A DNA stretch of 58,273 bases from an uncultured Rubrobacteraceae bacterium (GCA_902806095.1 CADCVF010000082.1:1-58273); one strand, 5' to 3'; shown: positions 41,044-51,600, counted from the stretch's first letter. Notes: a model not told the origin generated them from the letters alone. Numbers and translations are program-made.

Positions 41044-41220
41044 TACGCCACCTGCCTCAACCCCATCGGGCCGTAGTGGAAGACGCTGAAGTACCTGGCC
41101 ATCAAGGGGCGCTTCTTTCGAACCTGGGAGCAAGTAGGAGAGACCGTGACACGTGCCGTCGACTATTGGAACGGGCCCCGCTATCCGTACGTTTGGGGGA
41201 GGCGCCGGCGGCACCGTCCG
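41044..41220 (+). pseudogene. IS630-family transposase, C-terminal remnant
   Basis: Plus strand, in one frame: YATCLNPIGP, a TAG stop, then WKTLKYLAIKGRFFRTWEQV, GETVTRAVDYWNGPRYPYVW and GRRRRHRP, matching the end of IS630-type transposases (NPIE.xWKxLKxxA region). The N-terminal part is missing. An IS630 N-terminal HTH is separately present at 32442, but the two are 8 kb apart and not a single element. It marks a boundary of the lipid operon. Confidence 0.6.
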
Positions 41221-41312
41221 GTCCGATGGCCTGGCATCGGAGTCATGCTGACGGTCCCGGCTATGATTGCATAAAAATGCACCGAACTTATCGGACACGC
41301 CGAATGCTATCG

Positions 41313-42071
41313 TCACCCCGTATACTGCCAGCATGATGATCGCAAGTTGTGTTCGTCCACGACTAGTGCGGCAGCGTAGCCGGGGCCGGGAATCAGCTCT
41401 TGCATAGCCCATCTGAAGGGCTCACGAATGTCCTCCTCGACTTTCAGGAGCATGGCTGGCTGTCCTGGAGTTAAGGTGACCTCGAACCGGCTGAAGGGAA
41501 GCGTGAGTCCTCTGCCTTTGGCCTTTACGAAAGCCTCCTTCCGGGTCCAGCAGGCGAAGAACGCTTCCTTACGCGAGCTGTTGGTGAGCGAGCGGAGCGT
41601 GGCAACTTCCCGAGTTGCGAAATGACGTGAAGCAATCTCATCGAGCCCGAGATCGTCCCGCAAATGCTCGACGTCTACGCCGATATCTCTGTCGCGAACG
41701 AAGGCAAGGAGGACCAGATCGTGCGAGTGGGACGTGCTGAAGCGAACTCCGGGCGCGCCGACGAGAAAGGGTTTCCCATACGGATTGTAGCCAAATACGA
41801 GGCTGCCGGGTTGCGCCCGCAGGTAGCGCCCCAGAAGGACACGCAGCACCCCTCGCGAAACGACGAACCGCTTCCGATCGCCCTCGAAAACTAAATCGGT
41901 TGCCTTCTGCCGTTCGTCCTTTGCCAGGACGCGCCACAAGTCGTTCCTACGAGCGTAGGCGGATCTCACGTCCACGCGCCACACGTGGACCTCGTCGCCG
42001 GCCAGCATCAACGCGGCCGGCGGTGACACCCAAAACGGATCACGGGGCGTCGCACGTGTCAGTCCCGTCAC
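41313..42071 (-). CDS. 4'-phosphopantetheinyl transferase (Sfp type)
   Basis: 252 aa, the usual Sfp length. Motifs: GYNPYGKPFL near 92, the CoA/metal block FSTSHSHDLVLLAFVRDRDI near 111, IGVDVEHLRDDLGLDEIA near 130 (Mg2+ Asp and Glu) and FFACWTRKEAFVKAKGRGLT near 169. It would attach phosphopantetheine to the ACP of the PKS. The start GTG 42071 overlaps the stop of the MMPL gene as GTGA, making it the last gene of the operon. Cluster-borne PPTases are common in heterocyst-glycolipid (HetI) and PKS loci. Confidence 0.92.
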   Translation of the reverse strand: MTGLTRATPRDPFWVSPPAALMLAGDEVHVWRVDVRSAYARRNDLWRVLAKDERQKATDLVFEGDRKRFVVSRGVLRVLLGRYLRAQPGSLVFGYNPYGKPFLVGAPGVRFSTSHSHDLVLLAFVRDRDIGVDVEHLRDDLGLDEIASRHFATREVATLRSLTNSSRKEAFFACWTRKEAFVKAKGRGLTLPFSRFEVTLTPGQPAMLLKVEEDIREPFRWAMQELIPGPGYAAALVVDEHNLRSSCWQYTG

Positions 42072-44998
42072 ACCTGTCCCTTTTCTTGCTCTTTCTTCCT
42101 CAGTTGCTCGAGTCGTTCCATCTCCCTCCCTCGTAATTCCTCGAGGCGTCGGACTTCTGAGGACAGTCGTTGCTCTTGTTCGGCGGCCTGTGCGTAAGCC
42201 TTCCGGGCAACTTCTAAAGATCCGACTGCCTCATGCGCTGCCTTCCGAGCCAGCTTGTGTTCCGCTTCAACTACCTTCAGCCGCTGCGTCAGACGCTCAT
42301 AGTGCAGCTCGGTCCGCATAAGATCGGCTTCCTTGGTGAATTGGTCGAGGTTTTGGAGGAAGAGCCTGAACTCCTCAGGGTCTCCGTCCTTGCGTATGAC
42401 CTGTTCGAGCATGGTCCCGATCCGCCTCTTCGTCTCCACATAGCTGCGGTACGTCTCTTCGGCCTGCTCGATCTCGTTTTGTGAGCTCTGTCCCTTCATG
42501 CCGTCCTCCTCAGCACCAATGCCTGAACGCCGACTCGGCCGCTTCCGACCCGGCGTGAAAGTGCTCTTGCGACCGCCGGGCCACCAGTTCCAATCTCCGA
42601 GGATACGCATCGTGGCCGGGACGAGAAGGATCCGGATTATCGTCACGTCCACGAAGACGGCGACCGCGATGCCGAGGCCGATGGCCTTGGTAGTGCTGAT
42701 CTCGGTGAAGGCGAATGCACCGGTAACGCTAATGATGATCGCCGCTGCAGAGGTGATGATCCCGGCGGTGGAGACTAGGCCCTTGGCAACGCTGGCGGTG
42801 TTTGAGTCCCCGTTCTCGTAGGCCTCTTTCATCCGGGATAGCAGGAAAACCTCGTAGTCCATGGAGACCCCGAAGATCGTGCAGAACATCAGGATCGGAA
42901 GCGTCGCATCCACGAAGCCTAAAGGAGTGAAATTTAGCAGGCCGGAGAGGTTCCCGTCCTGAAAAACAAGGACCATCACTCCGAAGCTCGCCGTGAGGCT
43001 CAAGATGTTCACGATCACGGCCTTCAAAGGGATAATGAACGAGCGGAAGGTGAAGAAGAGAAGCAGATAGGTCACTCCCAGCACGAAGGCAACCGCGTAC
43101 AGGGCCTTGTCGTAGAGGCTGCCTATAAAGTCTCTTTGCCCGGCGGAAAGCCCGCCCACCAGGAAGCTAGTCCCCTCCGGCGGCTCGATGGACCGGATGT
43201 CCTCGATTGTGGCGCGGGCCTGCTCGCTGTAGGGATCGCTCTCGGTGACCGCCCGCAGCATGGTACGGTCGCCTCCAACGTAGGAGTCTATAGCCTGCTG
43301 TATCTCAGCCGACTCGCGGGCCTCGGGTGTGTCGAGAAAGTTAGCAATCCCCTGTGGTGTAACCTTGCCGGCGGCGGAGATGCCCTCCGGAAGCTCTGGG
43401 ACCTGCGACTCGATCTCTTCAGCTGCACGCGCCTCCGCCTTCTGGCGCACCCTCTCCTCGGCACCCGGCGGCACCACACCGAGCCTCCACTCTATGTTGG
43501 CGAGGCGCTGCTCGACCTCCGCATCCACCCGCCCACGGAACTCTGCTCTAGCCTTCTCGCGAGCTTCGGAGACGCGCGCGGCATACTCTCGCGTACCCTC
43601 CTCTCCCACAGTGTAGATGCTGTTGATGCTCTCTATACCCTCAGTGCTGCGCACTCGTTCACCAAGCTCTTGCGTGGCGGCGAGGCTCTCGACGCCCAAG
43701 GGGTCTCCGGGCGTGGAAACGAGCAACTGTATAGGGTTCAGACTCGCGTAGTCGAACTCCTCCCTGAGGATGTCGTCCCCGGTGCGGGACTCATAGCGTT
43801 CCGGGAGGACGCTGGCCTCGGGGATGCCGACCTTCATGTGCAGCACGGGGTGCAACAGGGCGGTGAGAACGGCGCCGACGGCGAGGAGCACAATCACTGG
43901 GCGGCGCATCACCAGCTCCGCGCTGCGTTCCCAGAACCAGGACCGTGTGGAGTCGAAGGAGCGGCGGCGAAGAGCGAGGGCGTTCACCCAGTAGCCCAGG
44001 ATGCCGAGGATTGCCGGTAGAAGCGTCAGCGCCGCCGCGACCGTGACGAAGACCACCACCACGCCCGCAACCCCGATCGAGCGCATGAACATGAACGGGA
44101 AAAAGAGTAGGCCGCTGAGCCCTATGAGGACCGCCGTGCCGGAGAAAAAAATCGAACGCCCTGCGGTAGCCATCGTGCGCGGCACGGCCTCCGCGACCAA
44201 ATAGTTCCCGAGTTCCTCCCGAAAGCGGCTCACGGCGAAGAGGGCGTAGTCTATCCCTAGGCCTAGCCCCAGCATCGTCGCGATGGATAGTGAGAAGACG
44301 GACATGTCATAGGCGCCAGAGAGAAAGTACAGCACGGCGAGCGTGGTTACGACACTCGCGCCTCCGACCAGGACAGGCACCCCGGCCGCCACGATGCTAC
44401 CGAAGGCGACCACTAGGATAATGAGTGCGAGTGGGAAGACGTAAGCCTCTGCTCGCCGGACACCTTCGCTGCTCGCCTTCTGGATGTCAAGGTAGACGGC
44501 GGGCGCGCCCGTCACGTAAGTCTGTGACCCTTCGGGGGCGTTTTCCTTCACTATCCGCCGCACCCGGTCCACCTGCTCTTGCGTCTGGTTTTCGGAGACC
44601 TCGAAGCCGACTACCGCGTAGCTATCATCGCCATCTTGGGAGATAAAGCGCCTGTCTTGAGAGTCAGAGTACGTGGTTACGAAGCGTGTCTCCTCTACCT
44701 CACGAACGCCTTCCAGGGAGGCGTTCTGCTCCTGCTGGAACTCCTCGCTGCGCGCCGGCGGGCTACCGTCGCCCCCAAAGACGATAAGGAGCCTCGCTGG
44801 CGAGGCCCCAAAATCCTCGCTCATGATGTCGCGCACCCGCTCGGATTCGGTGTCCGCACCCTCGAAGCCCCCGCCCTTGAGCCGCTCAGGTAGATTGGGC
44901 GCGAAGAACGCACTGCCTAGCACAACGAGCCCCCACAAAAGCACCACGAGCCACCTGTAGCGGTAGGTCAGGCGTCCGATGACGTTGAAGCCGCTCAA
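42068..44998 (-). CDS. MMPL-family lipid exporter with coiled-coil tail
   Basis: 976 aa. Two MMPL/RND repeats, each with a first helix, a large extracytoplasmic loop (about 40-180 and 420-615) and a five-helix bundle: repeat 1 with AFGSIVAAGVPVLVGGASVV and MLGLGLGIDYALFAVSRFRE; repeat 2 with FRSFIIPLKAVIVNILSLTA, FCTIFGVSMDYEVFLLSRMK and EISTTKAIGLGIAVAVFVDV. GIDYALF and SMDYEVF are the proton-relay Asp-Tyr motifs of MmpL proteins. Residues about 834-976 are an extra, charged coiled coil (RLKVVEAEHKLARKAAHEAV, RLSSEVRRLEELRGREMERL), not found in typical MmpLs. An internal ATG at 42500 with GAGGACGGC before it could release this tail separately. It begins 18 nt after the sulfotransferase gene. 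Confidence 0.9.
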   Translation of the reverse strand: MSGFNVIGRLTYRYRWLVVLLWGLVVLGSAFFAPNLPERLKGGGFEGADTESERVRDIMSEDFGASPARLLIVFGGDGSPPARSEEFQQEQNASLEGVREVEETRFVTTYSDSQDRRFISQDGDDSYAVVGFEVSENQTQEQVDRVRRIVKENAPEGSQTYVTGAPAVYLDIQKASSEGVRRAEAYVFPLALIILVVAFGSIVAAGVPVLVGGASVVTTLAVLYFLSGAYDMSVFSLSIATMLGLGLGIDYALFAVSRFREELGNYLVAEAVPRTMATAGRSIFFSGTAVLIGLSGLLFFPFMFMRSIGVAGVVVVFVTVAAALTLLPAILGILGYWVNALALRRRSFDSTRSWFWERSAELVMRRPVIVLLAVGAVLTALLHPVLHMKVGIPEASVLPERYESRTGDDILREEFDYASLNPIQLLVSTPGDPLGVESLAATQELGERVRSTEGIESINSIYTVGEEGTREYAARVSEAREKARAEFRGRVDAEVEQRLANIEWRLGVVPPGAEERVRQKAEARAAEEIESQVPELPEGISAAGKVTPQGIANFLDTPEARESAEIQQAIDSYVGGDRTMLRAVTESDPYSEQARATIEDIRSIEPPEGTSFLVGGLSAGQRDFIGSLYDKALYAVAFVLGVTYLLLFFTFRSFIIPLKAVIVNILSLTASFGVMVLVFQDGNLSGLLNFTPLGFVDATLPILMFCTIFGVSMDYEVFLLSRMKEAYENGDSNTASVAKGLVSTAGIITSAAAIIISVTGAFAFTEISTTKAIGLGIAVAVFVDVTIIRILLVPATMRILGDWNWWPGGRKSTFTPGRKRPSRRSGIGAEEDGMKGQSSQNEIEQAEETYRSYVETKRRIGTMLEQVIRKDGDPEEFRLFLQNLDQFTKEADLMRTELHYERLTQRLKVVEAEHKLARKAAHEAVGSLEVARKAYAQAAEQEQRLSSEVRRLEELRGREMERLEQLRKKEQEKGQV

Positions 44999-45016
44999 GA
45001 GACCGCCACCCGTCCT

Positions 45017-46141
45017 TTAAGAATCGCGGGGGTACCCCCACTCCTCAAAACTACGCTCCCAAGCATGCGCGATCTTCTCGCGCAACCCCGCCGGAAGCTC
45101 CGGGAATTCGTTCTTACGATAGCCTGAGACGCAGCCCACGTACTGCTTCAGCGAAGGCTCGAACTCCTCGAAGCCATGAATATCGAGGTGCTCGTAGATC
45201 CTCCTTACCACCCCAACCGGATCGCTTTCCAGTTCCTTGAAGCTGAGTTCGTGGAACCGGCCCTCGGGGATGAGATGCCTCTCTTCGAAAAACGAGTCGT
45301 ACATGATTCTGTAACGGCGGATGATCCGGGCGTCAGGATCCGGCGAACCCGGGGCCTGCAGGCAGAGGGTCTTATCCATTCGTAGCGTCCCCTTGGTGGA
45401 ACGGAACACTGCGTAGGGGTCGCGGTGGATGTGCACAAAGCGCGCGTCGGGAAACATCTCGAGAAGTAACCGGATTCGGCACGTGTGCGGCGGGGACTTG
45501 AGGACGAGTGGCCGGCCGAACTTCCAGGTCATCTTTTTGTAGAACAACATCAACGACTTTCGCCAGCGGGCCACCTCCTCTTCCGGGACGCCCCGGAAGG
45601 TTAGGTACTGGTCGTAGTGCTCCGTAGCCTCGGGGAAGGCGCCGGCCAAGAAAGGCGAGCACAGGGTGCCGCAGGTGGCGAACTCATCCTCGAAGGGGAC
45701 CTTGGCGCCGAGGTCCATACTGTCGATGAGGCGCGTCTTCGGCGAGGCAAGTTTGACGATATCCGAGTACCGCTCGGTGGTGAGGAAAGTGTGAGGGTTG
45801 AGGACTCGCCACACGTTGGGGTGCGCGAACTGCTTATCTAGGGCGAGCAGGTTGTGCAGGTACGTCGTGCCGCTGCGCCAGTGCCCGAGAACAAACAAAG
45901 GCTCCCTGACTTCGACGTTTGCGAACTCGGGGCCATACCTCCTATCTTCGTAGGCCCGGATCAGGGATGTTAAGGTGCAGGAGAGGATCATGAACGCCGC
46001 CCGGGGTAAGTAGGATGCGTCCACAGCGAAGCGATGCTTGCGGAGCAACGCTAAATACTCTTCCAGGGCCATCCCGTACAGGCTAGTGAACAGCCAGTGG
46101 GTCAGAAACACGCGGACCCTCTCTGCCGAGGCGCCGTTCAC
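45017..46141 (-). CDS. sulfotransferase family protein
   Basis: 374 aa of the Sulfotransfer_3 type. PAPS 5'-phosphosulfate loop: VLGHWRSGTTYLHNLL near 84-100; 3'-phosphate region VHIHRDPYAVFRSTKGTL near 235-253 (Arg and Ser). Family segments also include DEFATCGTLCSPFLAGAFPE and LVLKSPPHTCRIRLLLEMFP. It would transfer sulfate from PAPS to a hydroxyl, most probably of the sugar or the lipid alcohol made by its operon neighbours. Sulfation before export fits sulfolipid-1 of Mycobacterium (Stf0 with MmpL8). The start overlaps the glycosyltransferase stop by 4 nt. Confidence 0.92.
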   Translation of the reverse strand: MNGASAERVRVFLTHWLFTSLYGMALEEYLALLRKHRFAVDASYLPRAAFMILSCTLTSLIRAYEDRRYGPEFANVEVREPLFVLGHWRSGTTYLHNLLALDKQFAHPNVWRVLNPHTFLTTERYSDIVKLASPKTRLIDSMDLGAKVPFEDEFATCGTLCSPFLAGAFPEATEHYDQYLTFRGVPEEEVARWRKSLMLFYKKMTWKFGRPLVLKSPPHTCRIRLLLEMFPDARFVHIHRDPYAVFRSTKGTLRMDKTLCLQAPGSPDPDARIIRRYRIMYDSFFEERHLIPEGRFHELSFKELESDPVGVVRRIYEHLDIHGFEEFEPSLKQYVGCVSGYRKNEFPELPAGLREKIAHAWERSFEEWGYPRDS

Positions 46142-47346
46142 CGTATCTTCCTACCAACGAGCTCGACTGTACCGTCCGAGGCGACCCGCATCCTCCGCCC
46201 CCGCCAGACAACCTCATTCGTGAAAGCGGCGTATAACACAAGCGCCAGCCGCACCGCCTCCTGCACTAACACGACCCACAGGTACCGCCAAAGGCCCTCA
46301 TCCTTGACGAACCGCGCATTGACCACAGCCTGCGAGACCAGCGGCGTGCCGAGGGCTGCGGCCAAGAGGCAGGCACCGAAGACGAGGCTCTCACCTGCAA
46401 GCAGCGAGACCAGTAGGTAGAGCAGGGCCCACCAGGGCGCGAGGTCCATCACACTTGTGATGAGGAAGTTGTTCGGCCAGTAGCAGCGGATGGTCACCAT
46501 CCACCGGTGGAGGTGCGACCACCAGCCCTCGAAGCTGTAGTTCCTGTGGATGATCCGGGCCGGTTGCTTGAGCAGGTGAATCTGGTAGCCTTTGTCGCGT
46601 ATCGCCCTGGCGAGCGGGAGATCGTCTGCTATCTGGCGTCCGAACTGTTCGAGGCCCCCGGCCTGCTCGATCACCTCTTTACGCGCCACCATCGTGGTAC
46701 CTACGGCCCCGTCGAAGGCCCCGAAGAGGCACATAGACGCAAGCCGCAGGACGAATGCGTTCGCGGTGACGGCCATCAGAGCGGCCGCCCAGTTCTGCGC
46801 GCCCTCGTACGCCTGGGCGCCAAAGCCGAGCCCTATCTTCGTGATCTCGGTACACGCAACCGTCTCCCTCAAAAAGTTCGGCGGAACGTGGGCGTCGGAG
46901 TCACTGAAGATAACAACCTCGTACGAGCTGTGAGCGTAACCGGCGATCATGTTCTTTAACTTGCCCACCGACCTCGCATCCTCGGGGTCGCTGAAGATCA
47001 AGCGTACGTCCCTATCTGGGTACTCCTCGATGATCCTCTCTATCACAGGGACGGAAGGATCGTCCCGCCCCTCGACACAGAAGACGACCTCGTACGCGCT
47101 CGGGTAGTCCTGCTCGCAGAAGCCTCGGAAGTTACCCGACGCCGACTGGTCGATCCCTCTTGTGGGCTTGATGATCGACACGGGCGGCGCGTGTCCCTTC
47201 GTGGGGAAGCGACGGTCGTAGGACGCGAAGTAGTACCAGGCGAAGGCGTGCGAGAACAAGGTGCCGAGAACAGAGAGCGCCACGAGGGCGAGAAGCACAA
47301 GCTGCAGGACCTCCACGACCACGCGGATCCCCGACGCCTCATCCAC
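46138..47346 (-). CDS. ceramide-glucosyltransferase-like glycosyltransferase (GT21/GT2)
   Basis: 402 aa. A membrane helix (about 12-38) precedes a GT-A domain with PVSIIKPTRGIDQSASGNFR, VVFCVEGRDDPSVPVIERII, VIFSDSDAHVPPNFLRE (D-x-D), GTTMVARKEVIEQAGGLEQF and RQIADDLPLARAIRDKGYQI; then WWSHLHRWMVTIRCYWP (the RW motif) and three C-terminal helices. This matches ceramide glucosyltransferases and hopanoid HpnI-like enzymes, which glycosylate lipid acceptors at the membrane. It overlaps the reductase by 8 nt and the sulfotransferase by 4, so all are co-translated. Acceptor: presumably the reduced polyketide product. Confidence 0.9.
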   Translation of the reverse strand: MDEASGIRVVVEVLQLVLLALVALSVLGTLFSHAFAWYYFASYDRRFPTKGHAPPVSIIKPTRGIDQSASGNFRGFCEQDYPSAYEVVFCVEGRDDPSVPVIERIIEEYPDRDVRLIFSDPEDARSVGKLKNMIAGYAHSSYEVVIFSDSDAHVPPNFLRETVACTEITKIGLGFGAQAYEGAQNWAAALMAVTANAFVLRLASMCLFGAFDGAVGTTMVARKEVIEQAGGLEQFGRQIADDLPLARAIRDKGYQIHLLKQPARIIHRNYSFEGWWSHLHRWMVTIRCYWPNNFLITSVMDLAPWWALLYLLVSLLAGESLVFGACLLAAALGTPLVSQAVVNARFVKDEGLWRYLWVVLVQEAVRLALVLYAAFTNEVVWRGRRMRVASDGTVELVGRKIR

Positions 47347-48655
47347 CGGTAGGGGAGGCCAAAAAGCCGCTCCGAACGAGGTACACGAGGTACTTCTCGA
47401 AGGTCCCAGCGTCCACTGGCGGGCAGGAAATTTCGGTGCTCGCGAGCGCCGCCGTGGTGTTACGGCGGTCGAACTCAGGGATCGCCCGAACCATCTTCGG
47501 CCCTTCTATGGCCGCACTCATCGAGAGTAGGGGGGCCAAGGAGTACATCGCGTCCTCCCGCAGACCCTTCGCGGGGTTCAGCAGCTCCGTCCGCCACCCG
47601 TCGAACGGGATTCGCTTGAGTGGGTAACCGAACGCCTCGATCCAGGAAACAAGCTCGTCTACCTTCACAGGTTGAGGGTTGGCCAGGTGGAACCGCTTGC
47701 CTAGCGACCCTTCTTGTAGCGACAGGCGAACTATCGCCCGGCTCACGTAGTCCACCGGGACCATGTTCATCTCCGTGTCCACGTCGGGGACGTTGCCGAG
47801 GCCGACCCAGCTCTTGATCATCTTGCACGTGAAGTCGTCCTCGTTCCAGGCCCCCGTCTGGCTGTCGCCCGTGATCAGAGACGGCCGATAGATGCTCACG
47901 GGCAACCCCCTCGCACGCGCGATCTCCACCAGTTTCTCGGCGACCCACTTTGTCTGGGTGTACCCGTTGTAGAGAGACCCGCCGTGATCAAGGTCGTCGT
48001 CCTCCCGGACGACACCCGCGTCGGACCTGCCAACTAGGGGGAATATTCCTAAGGTGGACACGAAGTGCACGGGCTTCGCCCCGTGTCGGGACGCTAGTCT
48101 CAGCACCTCTAGCGTCCCGAGGACGTTGGTCGGCTTGAGCGCCTCGTACGGGTAGACCCAGTTCACCGAGGCACCGTTATGGTAGACGGCGTCGATCTCG
48201 GCCGCCAGCTCCTCGAACCGCTCGGCCCCGAGCCCGAGGAGCGGTTCGGAGAGGTCCCCTGCGACCGGGACGATCCTGGATGACCGCTCCTCGTCCCACA
48301 GTGCGTACGCTTCGAGCGACCCTCGAGTCCTCCTCTCGCCCTCCGCGACGTTGGGGGCACGCACTAGACAGTAGATCTCCGCACGCGTGTGCCGGAGTAG
48401 CTCGGAGAGCAGGAACGAGCCGAGAAAGCCCGTAGCCCCGGTCAGCAGAACGCGCTCCGGCCTGGGCGCGACCTGCGTGGAGACGGTACCAGTGGGCCGA
48501 ATTTCGGGGTCGAGTGCGGCCTCGGCCTTCAGATCCTTCACATTGATGGCGGCCTGTTCGAGCAGCTTGTCAAGGGTCCCGGACTTTTTCCGCAGCAACT
48601 GTGCAAGGAGGGCACGTTTCTCTTTCGGCGAGAGGTTCGACAGACGGTCGCTCAC
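47339..48655 (-). CDS. stand-alone thioester reductase (SDR-type R domain)
   Basis: 438 aa. Residues 1-50 form a helical segment (RLSNLSPKEKRALLAQLLRK) resembling a docking region; the remainder is an NAD(P)H-dependent R domain: LLTGATGFLGSFLLSELL near 70, EIYCLVRAPNVAEGERRTRG, AVYHNGASVNWVYPYEAL, FVSTLGIFPLVGRS, NGYTQTKWVAEKLVEIARAR (YxxxK) near 233 and IYRPSLITGDSQTGAWNEDD. It releases ACP-bound acyl chains as aldehydes or alcohols, as in heterocyst-glycolipid HglB/HetM and carboxylic acid reductases. Start ATG 48655 overlaps the PKS stop by 4 nt (ATGA). Confidence 0.93.
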   Translation of the reverse strand: MSDRLSNLSPKEKRALLAQLLRKKSGTLDKLLEQAAINVKDLKAEAALDPEIRPTGTVSTQVAPRPERVLLTGATGFLGSFLLSELLRHTRAEIYCLVRAPNVAEGERRTRGSLEAYALWDEERSSRIVPVAGDLSEPLLGLGAERFEELAAEIDAVYHNGASVNWVYPYEALKPTNVLGTLEVLRLASRHGAKPVHFVSTLGIFPLVGRSDAGVVREDDDLDHGGSLYNGYTQTKWVAEKLVEIARARGLPVSIYRPSLITGDSQTGAWNEDDFTCKMIKSWVGLGNVPDVDTEMNMVPVDYVSRAIVRLSLQEGSLGKRFHLANPQPVKVDELVSWIEAFGYPLKRIPFDGWRTELLNPAKGLREDAMYSLAPLLSMSAAIEGPKMVRAIPEFDRRNTTAALASTEISCPPVDAGTFEKYLVYLVRSGFLASPTGG

Positions 48656-51600
48656 CCGCTGGCTTCCTGCCCTTCCTCCACCAGATCGCGCAGCAGGGTA
48701 TCGACCTCCTCGTCCGACAGCTCTTCCACCTGAGCCTCTACTAGTCCTTCTCCGGTTTCCCCTAGCGCCGAAACCGACGCAGCATCGGCGGCAGTGGGTG
48801 CATCCAGCCCTTCAAGCAGGTGCGTGGCCAATTGGGAGAGGCTGGGACCTTGGAGCAGCGCTGTCACCGGCACGGACGTTTCGAGGTCCGCTTCCACTCG
48901 GTTCTTCAACTCGACAGCCATGAGGGAGTCAATGCCGAGGCGGTTGAGGGGCTGGTGGATGTCCACCTTGGAGGTAGGGCACCTCAGCACTGCAGCTAGT
49001 TGCTCCGCAAGGAAGTTCTCAGCAAGCGGGCGACGCTCCTCAGGCGGCGCGGCTCGTAGTTTCTCCTTGGTGAGGCCGTCCCCCCTGCGCCTGTGGCTTG
49101 GGGAGTTGGAGAGGTTCACCTCCCCAGCCAGCTCCGAGAGCAGCGGCGACGAGTAGGAGCTGAGCAGGCGGGTCCAGTCCACGGCGGCGGCCATCACCTG
49201 CACTGGGTTGCGTTCGAGGATCCGTCCCAGCAGCCGTGCTCCTTGATCCGGAGTGAACGCAACGAGGCCCTGGTTTGAGAGGTGCTGCGCCCGGTCCTCT
49301 CGGACCGCGAGGCCCACCTCGGCCCACGCCCCCCAGTTAATGGATACGGCGGGTAGACCGGCCGCCCGACGGTAGTGGGCCAGGGCGTCCAGAAACTCGT
49401 TGGCCGCAACATAGTTTGCCTGACCTGGGGACCCGAGCACCGAGGCCCCTGAGGAGAAGAGCATAAAGAAATCCAACTCGTCGTCCTGGGTTAGGCAGTG
49501 GAGGTTCCAGGCTCCGTCTACCTTGGGAGTCATCACGCTCTCAAAGCGCTCGCGGGTCTGTTGGATGAGGATACCGTCGTCCAGGACGCCGGCTGCGTGA
49601 ACGACACCCCTCAAGGGCAGACCCTCACGCCGCACCTCGTCGAGAATCTTGGCGACCTGGCCCTCCCTGGCCACGTCCGCCGCAGCGACTACGACCCGTG
49701 CGCCGGACTCCTCCAACTCCTGGAGGACCTCCCGGATCGCGTCGGAGGGACCGTTTCTCCCTACCAGCACCAAGTGCTGCGCTCCCTGCTCAATGAGCCA
49801 CCGCGCGACCGTCAATCCGAGTCCGCCGAGTCCACCCGTGACGATGTAGGTTCCGTCGGGGCTTATCGTTACTGGCTCTTCAGCCTTGGGGACGACCCGT
49901 ATCTCGTCCTCGTCGAGGGTCACGATGACCTTGCCTATGTGCTTGGCCTGCGCCATATGCCTGAAGGCGTCAACGGCCTTGGAGATCGGGAACGTTTCGA
50001 AGGGCAAAGGCTCGAGTTCATCCTCCTCGAAGTATCGCACGGCCTCGCGCAGGAGATTCCTGCTCAGGGCGGGCTGCGTCTGCATCATCTGCGAGAGGTC
50101 TATGGCAAAGAACGAGATGTTTTGTTCGAGCAGCCCGAGGTCCAGCCGGGTGTTACGTAGGAAGTCAACCTTGCCGATCTCGAGAAATCTCCCGCCGGAC
50201 CGGAGGATCGAGAGGCTCTTGGGGATAAACTCCCCGGCCAAGGAGTTGAGCACCACGTCCACGCCCTCGCCGCCCGTCAGCTTCATCACCTCATCGGCGA
50301 AGTCCAATGACCTCGAGTTCATAACGTGCTCGATACCGAGGGACTCAAGAAACGCGCGCTTCTCGGCGCTCCCAGCGGTGGCGAAGATCTCGGCCCCCTT
50401 CCACTGGGCTATGCGTACTGCGGCCTGCCCGACACCCCCGGCGGCGGCGTGAATCAGCACCCGCTCTCCCTCCATGAGCCTGCCGAGGTGACTCAGGGCG
50501 TAGTGCGCGGTGAAGAAGGCGATTGGGACGGTCGCGGCTTCCTCGAAGCTCAGGCCCTCGGGCTTGGGCATCACGAACGTGGCGCCCGTCGTAACGAAGG
50601 AGCCCAGGCAGGACGGGGCGAAAGCAACGACACTGTCCCCAATCTCGACACCCTCGACGCCCTCCCCAACCTCCGAGATCTCACCCGCGCACTCGAACCC
50701 GATGTCCAGCGAGTCCTCGAGCACTGGTGGGACGAGGTCCATCGCGATCAAGACATCCCTGAAGTTCAGGCCGACCGACCGCACCCGGATCTCTACCTCC
50801 CCGGGCCCTGGCTTCTTGCGCTCGGTTTCCCGCAGCTCGAGCGCATCCAAAATGCCGGGCTTCGGCACCTCTAGCCGAAAGGGTTCTGCTGCGGAGACCG
50901 CCTTCCTCTCTTCCGTCTCCTCCGGCGCGTACCGTACCAGCCGCGGCGCGAGGCGCGCGTCTTTGCGCAGCGCCACTTGATCCTCCTCGCCCTCCGACCA
51001 CAATTCTTGGAAGAGCGCTTGCGTTCCCTCGGGCCCCATCCCGGGATCGAGGTCTATCTTCGTGCAACGGAGTTCCGGGAGCTCGATGGAGACGACCTTC
51101 CCAAAACCCCAAAGCGGCGCCTGAGCGACGGCCACGGGCGCGGGGTCCCTCGCATCCTGGGACCCGCGTGTCACCAGCCAGAGTCGGGGGAATCCGGCAC
51201 TTCCCGCCTCGGCCTGGGCCCCCACCAGGGACTGGACTAGATGCAGTCCGCCAACGCACCCCATCAGCGCCGACGATTCGAGGGAGTCAAGCGTGGTCTC
51301 CTCCGATGGGGCGGCGTCCAGGCTCCACAGGTGGACCACCCCCCGTAAGGGCGGTTGGTCGGGTCCGAGAGCGTCAGCGAGCAGTCTTTTGAAGTCCTCA
51401 AGGCTCGCGGCGCGGAGCTCGTACGAGTCCGCCTCCCTTTCACGGTATGCTTCTCCCTGAGAGACGACAACGCACCTCTCACCGCGCTCCACGAGTAGCT
51501 CGCGCAACCCTCTCCAGAAGTCGCTCTCATCGGCCAAGACGAGCCAACTTCCTTCTCCTTCAAAGGCGGGTACCTCTTCTTGCGACGGAGAATCCAGCTC

